NCBI GenBank assembly: GCA_902520645.1
Contig: CABYOP010000004.1
Location: 1-42,885 of the forward strand
Direction: 5' to 3'
DNA: 42,885 bases
Origin: an uncultured Pelagibacteraceae bacterium
GTDB lineage: Bacteria > Pseudomonadota > Alphaproteobacteria > Pelagibacterales > Pelagibacteraceae
The position numbers and the translations under genes are program-made. Below are positions 17,072 to 27,113 of the stretch, one piece after another; the stretch's first letter is position 1, and each line of letters begins with the position of its first letter. The notes under the pieces are model-generated. The model made no database searches. It was not told the origin of the DNA and was given only the letters and a program-made list of their open reading frames with translations.

Positions 17072-18093
17072 CCGAAAAAATAAATTCAGAAATTATTCAA
17101 CCTGAAAAAAAAGAAATTGTTCAACCAAAAAAAATGGGACTGTTAGTAGAGAACCCAGTTTATAAACCATTTAGATATCCTTGGTGTTATGATGCTTGGT
17201 TAACTCAACAGAGAATTCATTGGTTACCAGAAGAAGTTCCTTTAGGAGATGATGTAAGGGATTGGCAAAAAAATTTATCACAGTCAGAAAAAAATCTATT
17301 AACGCAAATTTTTAGATTCTTTACTCAAGCTGATGTTGAAGTAAACAATTGTTACTTGAGACATTACACAACGGTTTTTAAACCAACTGAAGTTTTAATG
17401 ATGATGACTGCTTTTGCTTCAATGGAAACTGTTCATGTTGCTGCTTACTCGCATCTTTTAGATACGATAGGAATGCCAGAGTCAGAATATTCTGCTTTCA
17501 TGAAGTACAAGGAAATGAAAGATAAATATGATTACATGCAAAACTTTAATGTAAATTCAAAAGAAGATATTGCTAAAACGGTAGCTGTATTTAGTGCATT
17601 TACTGAAGGACTTCAGTTATTTGCAAGTTTTGCTATCCTGTTAAATTTTCCAAGACACAACAAGATGAAAGGTATGGGCCAGATTGTTACTTGGTCTGTT
17701 AGAGATGAAACTCTTCACTGTAATTCTATGATTAGAATTTTTAAAGAATTCATTAATGAAAATCCTGAAATATGGACACCAAAACTTAAAAAAGAACTTT
17801 ACGAAGCTTGCAGAACAATCATTGAGCATGAAGATGCTTTTATTGATCTAGCTTTTGAAATGGGTCCAATGGAGGGTTTAACTGCAAAAGATGTTAAAGA
17901 TTATATTCGATTTATAGCCAACAGAAGACTGGTTCAGCTTGGTTTAGAGGCTATTTATGATGTAGATAAGAATCCTTTAGGCTGGTTAGACACCATGCTC
18001 AACGCTGTAGAGCATATGAACTTTTTTGAAGGTCGTGCAACAGAATATTCTAAAGCATCTACCCAAGGAACATGGGTTGAAGCATTTAGTTAA
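17062..18093 (+). CDS. nrdB: Ribonucleoside-diphosphate reductase, class I, small subunit
   Basis: RFFTQADVEVNNCYL, METVHVAAYSHLLDTIG (candidate radical Tyr), VRDETLHC; ATG at 17062 follows GAGGAG within the nrdA 3' end. Confidence 0.96.
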   Translation: MSVAEKINSEIIQPEKKEIVQPKKMGLLVENPVYKPFRYPWCYDAWLTQQRIHWLPEEVPLGDDVRDWQKNLSQSEKNLLTQIFRFFTQADVEVNNCYLRHYTTVFKPTEVLMMMTAFASMETVHVAAYSHLLDTIGMPESEYSAFMKYKEMKDKYDYMQNFNVNSKEDIAKTVAVFSAFTEGLQLFASFAILLNFPRHNKMKGMGQIVTWSVRDETLHCNSMIRIFKEFINENPEIWTPKLKKELYEACRTIIEHEDAFIDLAFEMGPMEGLTAKDVKDYIRFIANRRLVQLGLEAIYDVDKNPLGWLDTMLNAVEHMNFFEGRATEYSKASTQGTWVEAFS

Positions 18094-18103
18094 TATTTAA
18101 AAA

Positions 18104-19228
18104 TTATCTTTGGTTTAACTGTAGGACTTTTCTATGTTTGCTACCTTTATAGCTAGCTAAAGGTCTAATAAGTTTGTTTGCTGCGTGTTGCTCCATAATA
18201 TGAGCAGACCAACCTGTAATTCTTGAAATAACAAATATTGGTGTAAAAAAATCTGTATCAAATCCCATCAAATGATAAGTAGGTCCTGTAGGATAATCAA
18301 CATTGGGGTGGATATTTTTCTCTTTAATCATAACTCTTTCAACAATGTCATAAATTTTTTCAAATTTTTTATCTTTTTTAATTTTTGCAACTTTTCCAAA
18401 ATATTGTCTCATTGTTGGAACTCTTGAATCACCAGATTTATAAACTCTGTGACCAAAACCCATAACTACTTCTTTATTTTTTAGAGCACTATTGATCCAT
18501 TTAAGTGCGTTTTCAGGCTTTTTAATTTTGTTCATCATGTGCATAACTTCTTCATTAGCACCACCATGCAATGGTCCTTTCAAACTAGCAATTGCTCCAG
18601 TAATTGCTCCATGAATATCAGACAAACTACTTGTAATTGTTCTTGCGGTAAAAGTTGAAACATTAAAACTATGTTCAGCGTAAAGTATTAAAGAAACGTC
18701 AAAAGCTTTAACAATTTCTTTTTGAGGTACTTTACCAAAGCACATATAAAAGAAATTTTCAGCAAAAGTTAAATTCTTTTTAGGTTTTATTATTTTCTTA
18801 CCTTTTCTAATTCTGTAAAAAGCGGCTAAAGCAGTTGGGGTTTTTGCAAAAATTCTTAAAGCTTTCCTCATATTTGCTTCATGAGAAGAATCTTGAGTTT
18901 CTTTATCTTCTAAACCCATTACACTTACGGCAGTTCTTGCAACGTCCATTGGATGAGATTTTTTTGGCATATGTTTTATAATCTCATATAAATTTTTTGA
19001 CAATTCTCTGTGATTTTTTTCTTCTTTTTCAAATTTTCTAAGTTGTATTGTGTTTGGTAAATCTTTATTTAAAATCAAGTAAGCTACTTCTTCAAATCTG
19101 CAATATTCACATAAGTCCTGAGCCGCATACCCTCGATAAGTTAGAGAATTAATTTCAGGCATAACTTTTGAAACTTCAGTCTCATCTACAACAATTCCTA
19201 ATAAACCTTTTTTGATTTCATCACTCAT
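18104..19228 (-). CDS. prpC: 2-methylcitrate synthase / citrate synthase-family protein
   Basis: SLILYAEHSFNVSTFTARTITSSLSDIHGAITGAIASLKGPLHGGANEEVM, MGFGHRVYKSGDSRV; operon with prpB and prpD. Confidence 0.9.
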   Translation of the reverse strand: MSDEIKKGLLGIVVDETEVSKVMPEINSLTYRGYAAQDLCEYCRFEEVAYLILNKDLPNTIQLRKFEKEEKNHRELSKNLYEIIKHMPKKSHPMDVARTAVSVMGLEDKETQDSSHEANMRKALRIFAKTPTALAAFYRIRKGKKIIKPKKNLTFAENFFYMCFGKVPQKEIVKAFDVSLILYAEHSFNVSTFTARTITSSLSDIHGAITGAIASLKGPLHGGANEEVMHMMNKIKKPENALKWINSALKNKEVVMGFGHRVYKSGDSRVPTMRQYFGKVAKIKKDKKFEKIYDIVERVMIKEKNIHPNVDYPTGPTYHLMGFDTDFFTPIFVISRITGWSAHIMEQHAANKLIRPLASYKGSKHRKVLQLNQR

Positions 19229-20124
19229 TATTCGTGTCCTTCTGTACTAAAGTTATAAATTTTTTCATCTAAAGAATTATATTTTTCATATTCAACTAAT
19301 TCATATAGCCTCTTCCTAGTTTGCATCTTATCTATGATATTATTCTGATGTCCATTTGCATAAATGTCTCTCAATCCATCCTCGACATTTTTCATTGCTA
19401 ATCTTTGAGTGGTTACTGGATAAATGACAATATTAAATCCTATATTTTCTAATTCTTTATAGTTAAAAAGCTTTGATTTTCCAAATTCAGTCATATTAGC
19501 TAAAAGATAACATTTTAATTCTTTTCTCACTTTCTCAAAATCTTTTTCATCTTGAAGTGCTTCAGGAAAAATAATTTCTGCACCAGCATCAATATAAGCT
19601 TTACATCTATCAATCATTTTATCAATACCTTCAACTCCTTTTGCATCTGATCTTGCGATAATTTTAAAATTTGAATCTTTTCTTGAAGCAACACATTCTT
19701 TAATCTTTTTTACCATTGCCTCTGTTGAAATTAATTCTTTATTATCTAAGTGACCGCATCTTTTTCTCTCAATCTGATCTTCTAAATGTACCCCGGTAAT
19801 GCCAAATTCTTCAAATGTTTCGATAGTCTCTTTGCAAGATTTAAATCCTGTATCAATATCAACAATAGTTGGAAGATTTGTTACTCTTGATATTAAATAA
19901 GATCTTGTACTTACATCTTGTAAAGTAGTAAGACCTATATCGGGAAAGCCTAAATCATTTGCCATTACACCACCAGAAACATAAACAGCATCATATCCTA
20001 TTTCTTCGATTAACTTAGCTGTTAGTGGGTTATATGCACCAGGTATTCTTAAAATTTTGTTAGATTTTAGCTTTTGATCAAAATCTATTCTTTTTTGGCC
20101 TGGCTCTTTTTCAACAAAGTGCAT
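19228..20124 (-). CDS. prpB: 2-methylisocitrate lyase (isocitrate lyase/PEP mutase family)
   Basis: AYNPLTAKLIEEIGYDAVYVSGG, DIDTGFKS, HLEDQIERKRCGHLDNKELI. Confidence 0.92.
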   Translation of the reverse strand: MHFVEKEPGQKRIDFDQKLKSNKILRIPGAYNPLTAKLIEEIGYDAVYVSGGVMANDLGFPDIGLTTLQDVSTRSYLISRVTNLPTIVDIDTGFKSCKETIETFEEFGITGVHLEDQIERKRCGHLDNKELISTEAMVKKIKECVASRKDSNFKIIARSDAKGVEGIDKMIDRCKAYIDAGAEIIFPEALQDEKDFEKVRKELKCYLLANMTEFGKSKLFNYKELENIGFNIVIYPVTTQRLAMKNVEDGLRDIYANGHQNNIIDKMQTRKRLYELVEYEKYNSLDEKIYNFSTEGHE

Positions 20125-21626
20125 TAAAAAATTCCTTTTTTTAAATTTCGTTTTAATTTACTTTTTTTTACCATTAAGTTTAATTTATCTAACTGACCAG
20201 ATTTTAAGTTCTTTAAATTCTGAACATTTTTTAAAAAATTGTCACTTTCTCTTTTATCAAGAATATCTTCCGTAAGTGTTAGAAATTTATTAATATAATT
20301 TTGTCTTTTAAAAGGTCTTGCGCCATACGGATGAGCATCAGCTTTATCAAGTGCTTCAGTAATTTTCTTACCATTTTTTAAAGTAACCACTACTTTTGCA
20401 CCAAATGACTTATATTTTGGATTAGGATCATGATATTTCTTAGTCCATTTTTTATCTTCATATGTCTTAATGGATCTCCAAATTTTTATAGTACTTTTCT
20501 TATTTGCTCTTGCTTTTGTGTAAGATTTAACATGGTGCCAATTCCCATCTTCTAATGCAACAGCAAATATATACATAATTGAGTGGTCTAGGGTTTCACG
20601 ACTTGCATTTGGGTCCATTTTTTGTGGATCATTCGCGCCAGTTCCAATTACATAATGTGTATGATGACTTGTATATATATCAATTTTTTTAATTAAGTTT
20701 AAATTTGATATTTTATTTTTTAATTTTTTTGCTAGATCAATTAAAGCCTGAGATTGATACTCAGCTGAATATTCTTTTGTATAAGTCTCTAATATTGCTT
20801 TTTTACTCTCTTTTATCCTGGGTAGTGGAACTTTATAATTTGCTTTTTTCCCGTCTAATATTCTTGCTATAACACTGTCTTCACCTTCGTATATTGGACT
20901 TGGAGCTCCTTCTCCTCTCATGACTCTGTCTACAGCCTCAATTGCAAGTTTACCAGCATGCGCAGGTGCATATGCTTTCCAGCTTGAGATTTCACCTTTT
21001 CTAGATTGTCTAGTAGATATAGTTGTATGAAGAGCTTGTTGAACTGCTTGATAAATAGTTTCTGTATTAAGTCTTAACATTGAACCCAATCCTGCTGCTA
21101 CACTTGGACCAAGGTGAGCGATATGGTCTACCTTATGTTTATGAAGACAAATACCTTTAACTAGATTTACTTGAACTTCATAAGCAGTAATAATTCCCCT
21201 TAAAAGGTCTAAGCCACTTTTTTTATTTTGTTGTGCAACAGCTATCAGTGGTGGAATATTATCACCAGGGTGGCTGTAATCAGCTGCTAAAAAAGTATCA
21301 TGAAAATCGAGCTCTCTAACAGCTGTACCATTTGACCAAGCTGCCCATTCACAATCAAATTTTAATTTTGAGTTTATACCGAACAAAGTTGCTCCATGTT
21401 TTCTAGAATGTTTTAATGCCATTTCTCTTGAAGAAATTACAGGTCTCCTATTTAAAGAAGCAACTGCAACTGACGCGTTATCAATAATTCTATTTATTAC
21501 CATTTCGATTGCATCCTTACTTAATGTAGCATTATCACTGGCTATTTCTGCTATCTTCCAAGCAAGTTGTTTCTTTTTTGGTAAATGAATTTTTGATGGA
21601 TAAACTTTAACAGTGTGTAATAACAA
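20124..21626 (-). CDS. prpD: 2-methylcitrate dehydratase (MmgE/PrpD family)
   Basis: [62 protein letters not shown]. Confidence 0.93.
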   Translation of the reverse strand: MLLHTVKVYPSKIHLPKKKQLAWKIAEIASDNATLSKDAIEMVINRIIDNASVAVASLNRRPVISSREMALKHSRKHGATLFGINSKLKFDCEWAAWSNGTAVRELDFHDTFLAADYSHPGDNIPPLIAVAQQNKKSGLDLLRGIITAYEVQVNLVKGICLHKHKVDHIAHLGPSVAAGLGSMLRLNTETIYQAVQQALHTTISTRQSRKGEISSWKAYAPAHAGKLAIEAVDRVMRGEGAPSPIYEGEDSVIARILDGKKANYKVPLPRIKESKKAILETYTKEYSAEYQSQALIDLAKKLKNKISNLNLIKKIDIYTSHHTHYVIGTGANDPQKMDPNASRETLDHSIMYIFAVALEDGNWHHVKSYTKARANKKSTIKIWRSIKTYEDKKWTKKYHDPNPKYKSFGAKVVVTLKNGKKITEALDKADAHPYGARPFKRQNYINKFLTLTEDILDKRESDNFLKNVQNLKNLKSGQLDKLNLMVKKSKLKRNLKKGIF

Positions 21627-21679
21627 AATATCTCCTTTAAGATGTTTTGTTTTTAATAGTTAAATTAAATTAATCAATA

Positions 21680-22363
21680 TTAAAGATATTTTGATATTGT
21701 TTTTTCAATACCAATAAAGTCTTTTATTAAGTGATTATGATAAATTTCATCAATATTTTTTTCAGTATATCCATCTTTTAATAAAATCATTGGAATTTCT
21801 GCAGCTTTTGCGGCATTAGCATCAGTTTCACTGTCACCAATCATGATCGTTTTTTTTAAATCTCCATCTAAAATTTCAACAACTGTAGTTAGATGCCTTG
21901 GATCTGGTTTGCAATAATCGAAAGTATCTGAACCAGCGACATATTCAAAATAGTCATAAATTCCAATTTTTTTTAATAAATCATTTGATAAATATTCTTG
22001 TTTATTTGTACACACTGCCATTGATATATTTTCTTTGCTGCACCATTTTAAAAACTCTTTAACTCCATTGATCAATGTACTTTCATTAATTATATTTTTT
22101 CCATAAAAATCTACAAACTCACTTACCATTTCTTTTTTTACTTTTTCATCATTTACTTTGCTAAATTCTTTTTTCGCTTGTCCCCAAATAGATCTACCTA
22201 ACATCGCACCTGCTCCTTGACCTACTAAATTTCTTATTTGTTCTGTAGATTTAGTTGGATAGCCAAATTTTTTCATTACATGATTATGAGCGTGCATTAG
22301 ATCTGGCGCTGTATCAACAAGTGTACCATCTAGATCAAATAAAATAGTGAATTTTTGTTTCAT
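21680..22363 (-). CDS. gph: HAD-family hydrolase, phosphoglycolate phosphatase-like
   Basis: FDLDGTLVDTAPDL, CTNKQEYLSNDLL, MIGDSETDANAAKAAEIPMILLKDGY. Confidence 0.9.
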   Translation of the reverse strand: MKQKFTILFDLDGTLVDTAPDLMHAHNHVMKKFGYPTKSTEQIRNLVGQGAGAMLGRSIWGQAKKEFSKVNDEKVKKEMVSEFVDFYGKNIINESTLINGVKEFLKWCSKENISMAVCTNKQEYLSNDLLKKIGIYDYFEYVAGSDTFDYCKPDPRHLTTVVEILDGDLKKTIMIGDSETDANAAKAAEIPMILLKDGYTEKNIDEIYHNHLIKDFIGIEKTISKYL

Positions 22364-22432
22364 TATAAAAGTATTTTAAAGAAATAATTTGTGAATTAAT
22401 TAAATTATATACTTAATGTAAACAAAAATTAA

Positions 22433-23053
22433 ATGAAACCTTTAAATTCACATAAAATTCAAATTAAGTTAAGAAGTAAATTTTTTAAAGCTGGTGTTAA
22501 AATGCTAGGACCTGAGACAATTTTCTTTTCTAAAGATACAAAAATTGGAAAAAATGTTTCCATTGAACCTTATGTTGTTTTTGGTCCAAAAGTAAAAATT
22601 GGAAACAATGTTATAATTAAATCTTTTTCACATTTAGAGGCATGCAAAATTGAAAATAAAGTTGAGGTAGGTCCCTATGCACGAATAAGACCTGAAACAA
22701 TTCTAAAAGAAGGTTCAAAAATAGGAAATTTTGTTGAAGTTAAAAAAAGCACTATCGGAAAAAAATCAAAGGTAAACCATTTATCCTATATTGGTGATAC
22801 CGAAATTGGTAAAGCTGTAAATGTGGGTGCTGGTACGATAACTTGTAATTACGATGGTATCAAAAAAAGTAAAACAAAAATTAAAGATAAAGTATTTATA
22901 GGTTCTAATACTTCATTAGTTGCACCAATTATAATTGAGAATGAAAGTATTGTGGGAGCAGGTTCAGTTATAACAAAGAATGTAACTAAAAAATCATTAG
23001 CGCTAACTAGATCTTTACAAACAGAAATCAAAAATTATAAGAGAAAAAAATAA
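22433..23053 (+). CDS. Stand-alone GlmU C-terminal-like left-handed beta-helix acetyltransferase
   Basis: Hexapeptide repeats; VGPYARIRPETILKEGSKIGNFVEVKKSTIG, VNHLSYIGDTEIG, VGAGTITCNYDG match the GlmU acetyltransferase domain; no uridylyltransferase domain. Confidence 0.88.
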   Translation: MKPLNSHKIQIKLRSKFFKAGVKMLGPETIFFSKDTKIGKNVSIEPYVVFGPKVKIGNNVIIKSFSHLEACKIENKVEVGPYARIRPETILKEGSKIGNFVEVKKSTIGKKSKVNHLSYIGDTEIGKAVNVGAGTITCNYDGIKKSKTKIKDKVFIGSNTSLVAPIIIENESIVGAGSVITKNVTKKSLALTRSLQTEIKNYKRKK

Positions 23054-23056
23054 ATT

Positions 23057-24877
23057 ATGTGTGGTATCATTGGAATTTCAAGCAACAAGTCAGTCTCTGC
23101 AAGTATTATCAGCTCACTAAAAAAGCTTGAATATAGAGGTTATGACTCTGCTGGGATAGCAACTCTTTTTGAAGGTGAGATAAAAGAGGTGAAGTCTGAA
23201 GGTAGAGTAGATAATTTAGAACAAAATTTTGATTTAAAAAATTTAAAAGGTAATATTGGAATTGGTCATGTTAGATGGGCTACTCATGGGATACCAAACA
23301 GTATTAACGCTCATCCACATTCATCTCACAATGTGTCTGTTGTTCATAACGGAATCATTGAAAATTCAACAATATTAAAAAAATATTTAATAAACAAAGG
23401 TCATGTATTTAAATCCCAAACAGATACTGAAGTAATAGTTCATCTAATTACTGAAAATTTAAAAACCCATGAGCTAGAAGAAGCTATTACACAAACATTA
23501 AAACAACTTCATGGAAGCTTTGCTTTAGGAGTTGTTTTTAAAGATATTCCTGATTTAATAGTTGGAGCTAGAAGAGGCTCACCTTTAGCTGTTGGCTATG
23601 GACCTAATGAAAATTATCTAGGTTCAGATTCTTATGCGTTAAAATCAATGACAAATAAAATTACTTATCTTGAAGATGGTGAATTTTGTATTATTAAAAA
23701 GGATCAAGTTCTTTTCTTTAATGAGGATGGAACAAAAATAAATAAAAAAATATTAGAACTTTCGTCAGATGACACTAGTTATGAAAAAGGTGATTTTAAA
23801 CATTTTATGGCCAAGGAAATTGAAGAACAACCAAATACAGTTAAAACCGGAATTAAAGAATATATAGACAAAACAAATTCAGAAATAAATATATATAATT
23901 TCCCATGGAAAATTGATGAAATTAATTCAATTAATTTAATAGGTTGTGGCACTGCGTACCATTCTTGTTTAATGGCCAAATATTGGTTTGAAGAATTAAC
24001 TCAACTTGATGTTTCCATAGATATTGCATCTGAGTTTAGATATCGAAAAAATAGATTTAAAAAAGATAATCTATATATATTTGTCTCACAATCTGGAGAA
24101 ACAGCAGATACTTACGCAGCACTAGATCTATGTAAAAAAAACAATATGAAAACTTGTGCTGTAGTAAATGTAATCGAAAGTTCAATTGCAAGAGATGCAA
24201 ATTTTGTATTACCAATTCATTGTGGCCCAGAAATTGGTGTTGCATCTACAAAAGCTTTTTTAGGCCAAATATTAATTTTATATATTTTATCTTTAAAACT
24301 TGGATCTTTGAGAAATGAAATTAATAAAGAAATTTACAAAGAAAAGATTAAAGATCTTCAGAATTTACCAGGTCTAATTGAAAAATCTTTATTAATAGAT
24401 AATGATATACAAGCTATATCTTCTACTTTTAATGAAGCAAAAGGCTCAATGTTTTTGGGTAGGGGTTTTTCATATCCAATTGCACTTGAAGGTGCTTTAA
24501 AATTAAAAGAATTATCTTATGTCCATGCAGAAGGTTATCCTGCAGGTGAGATGAAACATGGCCCATTGGCATTGATTGAAGATGGAATGCCAGTTGTGGT
24601 GTTAGCTCCAAGAGACAGTTATTATAAAAAAACTATTTCGAATATGCAGGAAGTAATAGCAAGAGGGGCAAAGGTTTTATTAATAACTAACAAAAGTAAA
24701 GATGAAATTGTTTCTGAAAATATTTGGGAAACTATTGAAGTTGAAAATACAAATGATGATTTACTTCCTTTTCTTTTAACAATCCCACTTCAAAAATTGG
24801 CATATTATTCAGCACTTAAAAAAGGATATGATATCGATAAGCCAAGAAATTTGGCTAAATCTGTCACTGTTGAATAA
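23057..24877 (+). CDS. glmS: Glutamine-fructose-6-phosphate aminotransferase (isomerizing)
   Basis: MCGIIGISS, LEYRGYDSAGIAT, VRWATHGIPNSINAHPH, SQSGETADTYAAL, C-terminal KPRNLAKSVTVE. Confidence 0.98.
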   Translation: MCGIIGISSNKSVSASIISSLKKLEYRGYDSAGIATLFEGEIKEVKSEGRVDNLEQNFDLKNLKGNIGIGHVRWATHGIPNSINAHPHSSHNVSVVHNGIIENSTILKKYLINKGHVFKSQTDTEVIVHLITENLKTHELEEAITQTLKQLHGSFALGVVFKDIPDLIVGARRGSPLAVGYGPNENYLGSDSYALKSMTNKITYLEDGEFCIIKKDQVLFFNEDGTKINKKILELSSDDTSYEKGDFKHFMAKEIEEQPNTVKTGIKEYIDKTNSEINIYNFPWKIDEINSINLIGCGTAYHSCLMAKYWFEELTQLDVSIDIASEFRYRKNRFKKDNLYIFVSQSGETADTYAALDLCKKNNMKTCAVVNVIESSIARDANFVLPIHCGPEIGVASTKAFLGQILILYILSLKLGSLRNEINKEIYKEKIKDLQNLPGLIEKSLLIDNDIQAISSTFNEAKGSMFLGRGFSYPIALEGALKLKELSYVHAEGYPAGEMKHGPLALIEDGMPVVVLAPRDSYYKKTISNMQEVIARGAKVLLITNKSKDEIVSENIWETIEVENTNDDLLPFLLTIPLQKLAYYSALKKGYDIDKPRNLAKSVTVE

Positions 24878-24912
24878 AGTTTAAACTCTGCTAAAACACC
24901 TGCAGGTTGCAT

Positions 24913-26292
24913 ATGAAAAATTGGAAAAAAAATAGTTGGAGAAAATATCCTGTTAAACACATACCAGAGTATCCAGATAAAAAAGAATTGGATACAGTTT
25001 TGGATAAAATAGGAACGTTTCCACCGTTAGTTTTTGCAGGAGAGACTAGACATTTAAAAGACCAACTTGCTGAAGTTGTGGATGGAAAAGCTTTTCTTCT
25101 CCAAGGTGGAGATTGTGCTGAAAGTTTTGCTGAATTTAATCCAGATAATATAAGAGACACATTTAAACTATTGTTACAGATGTCTTTAGTTTTAACATAT
25201 TCAGCCTCCTTACCAGTTGTGAAACTTGGAAGAATAGCTGGTCAATTTTCAAAACCGAGAAGTTCACCAGTTGAAACAAAAAATGGTGTAGAGCTTCCCA
25301 GTTATCTAGGAGACAACATTAATGGAATGGAATTTACTGAAAAAGCAAGAATTCCTGATCCAAAAAGATTATTTAAGGCTTATTCGCAGTCAGCTGCAAC
25401 ACTAAATCTTATAAGAGCTTTTTCAAAAGGAGGTTTTGCAGATTTAAACAAAGTACATTTATGGAATTTAGATTATATTAAAAAAAGTCCACAAGCTAAA
25501 AAATTTAAAGACCTTGAAGATAAAATTGCTGATGCTATAGCTTTTATGAGAGCATGTGGAATCACATCAGATTTTAATAACAGATTGTATACTGTAAATT
25601 TTTGGACATCACATGAAGCTTTATTGTTACCTTTTGAAGAGTCTATGACAAGAACAGATTCTACTACTGGTGAGAACCATGATACTTCAGCTCATTTTGT
25701 TTGGATAGGAGATAGAACTAGACAATTAGATGGCGGACATGTTGAATTTTGCAGAGGAATAGAAAACCCAATTGGAATTAAATGTGGACCAACATTAAAA
25801 GCTGATGATCTAATCAATTTATGTAATAGAATTAACCCAAAAAATGACAAAGGTAAAATTACATTAATTTCAAGATTTGGAGCAGATAATGTTTCAAAAC
25901 ATTTACCAAAACTTATCCGAGCAATTAAAAAAGAGGGACTTAATGTTATTTGGTCGTGTGACCCATGTCATGGAAATACTATTCAAGCAGTTACGGGTTT
26001 TAAAACAAGACCTTTCAATAGAGTTCTAAAAGAAGTTAAAGATGTTTTTGCTTGTCATCAAAGTGAAGGAAGTTATGCAGGAGGTCTACATATTGAGCTT
26101 ACTGGTCAAAATGTAACAGAATGTATAGGAGGTGCTCAAAAAATATCTGAGCAAGATCTGTCGTCAAGATATCATACCCATTGTGACCCAAGATTAAATT
26201 CAAATCAGGCTTTGGAATTAGCTTTTTTGATATCAGATGAGATTAAAAAGAATAGCTCTTATTCAAAAAATGCAAATAGAGCGGCATCTTAA
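24913..26292 (+). CDS. Class II (plant-like) DAHP synthase
   Basis: [78 protein letters not shown] at 24913 preferred over the tracked TTG at 24907. Confidence 0.96.
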   Translation: MKNWKKNSWRKYPVKHIPEYPDKKELDTVLDKIGTFPPLVFAGETRHLKDQLAEVVDGKAFLLQGGDCAESFAEFNPDNIRDTFKLLLQMSLVLTYSASLPVVKLGRIAGQFSKPRSSPVETKNGVELPSYLGDNINGMEFTEKARIPDPKRLFKAYSQSAATLNLIRAFSKGGFADLNKVHLWNLDYIKKSPQAKKFKDLEDKIADAIAFMRACGITSDFNNRLYTVNFWTSHEALLLPFEESMTRTDSTTGENHDTSAHFVWIGDRTRQLDGGHVEFCRGIENPIGIKCGPTLKADDLINLCNRINPKNDKGKITLISRFGADNVSKHLPKLIRAIKKEGLNVIWSCDPCHGNTIQAVTGFKTRPFNRVLKEVKDVFACHQSEGSYAGGLHIELTGQNVTECIGGAQKISEQDLSSRYHTHCDPRLNSNQALELAFLISDEIKKNSSYSKNANRAAS

Positions 26293-26330
26293 AACATTGC
26301 AAAATCATTAAAAATTAATATTTAAACAAT

Positions 26331-27068
26331 ATGAATTCATCTGAAAAAGTTAAATTTATTTCTAATTGGATTAAGGATTATGCAAATAATATGCCATCTA
26401 AGGCTGAGTCTTTAGTTATAGGTATCTCTGGCGGAATAGATTCCTCAGTATCAAGTACTTTAAGCGCTATGACAGGTTTGAGAACAATTGTTTTGTCCAT
26501 GCCGATTAAACAAAATTCAAACCAACATGATTTAAGTTTAAAACATCAAGAATGGTTGGTAAAAAATTTTAAAAATGTTGAAGGACATACAGTTAATTTA
26601 GATGAATTATTTCTAGCTTTTAGTGCCAGTTTATCTAAATTTGATAACGAACACGGAATGGCAAATTCTAGAGCAAGATTAAGAATGACAACTCTTTATC
26701 AAGTAGCTGCAGCTAATAAAGGCATTGTTGTAGGAACTGGTAATAAAGTCGAAGACTTTGGTGTAGGATTTTATACAAAATATGGAGATGGTGGAGTTGA
26801 TATTTCACCAATAGCAGACTGTAATAAAACTCAAATTTGGGAACTAGGAAAAGAGCTTGGGATTCTTAAAGAAATAATTGAAGCTGCACCAACTGATGGC
26901 TTATGGGATGATGGAAGAACTGATGAAGGCCAACTAGGATTAAAATATCAAGAATTAGAGGAGGCTATGGCCAATCCTAATTCTCCGAATCGATCTAAAT
27001 ACGAAACTATTAGAAAACAAAATATGCATAAAATGGAGCCAATTCCAGTATGCATAATTCCAAATTAA
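26331..27068 (+). CDS. nadE: NH3-dependent NAD+ synthetase
   Basis: VIGISGGIDSSVSSTL, NSRARLRMTTLYQVA, GTGNKVEDFGVGFYTKYGDGGVDISPIAD; no glutaminase domain. Confidence 0.95.
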   Translation: MNSSEKVKFISNWIKDYANNMPSKAESLVIGISGGIDSSVSSTLSAMTGLRTIVLSMPIKQNSNQHDLSLKHQEWLVKNFKNVEGHTVNLDELFLAFSASLSKFDNEHGMANSRARLRMTTLYQVAAANKGIVVGTGNKVEDFGVGFYTKYGDGGVDISPIADCNKTQIWELGKELGILKEIIEAAPTDGLWDDGRTDEGQLGLKYQELEEAMANPNSPNRSKYETIRKQNMHKMEPIPVCIIPN

Positions 27069-27070
27069 TC

Positions 27071-27095
27071 AAATAGATTCACAAATCTATTTTTT
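27071..27095 (+). terminator. Probable AT-rich intrinsic terminator after nadE
   Basis: AAATAGATT-caca-AATCTATTT followed by TTT, immediately after the nadE stop. Confidence 0.5.
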
Positions 27096-27113
27096 AAGTA
27101 TATTCCTAAAATC

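Noticed and set aside
24898-24907. Palindrome ACCTGCAGGT upstream of DAHP synthase
   Set aside because: Short, no flanking promoter or repeat partner; probably incidental, though it sits 6 nt before the ATG.
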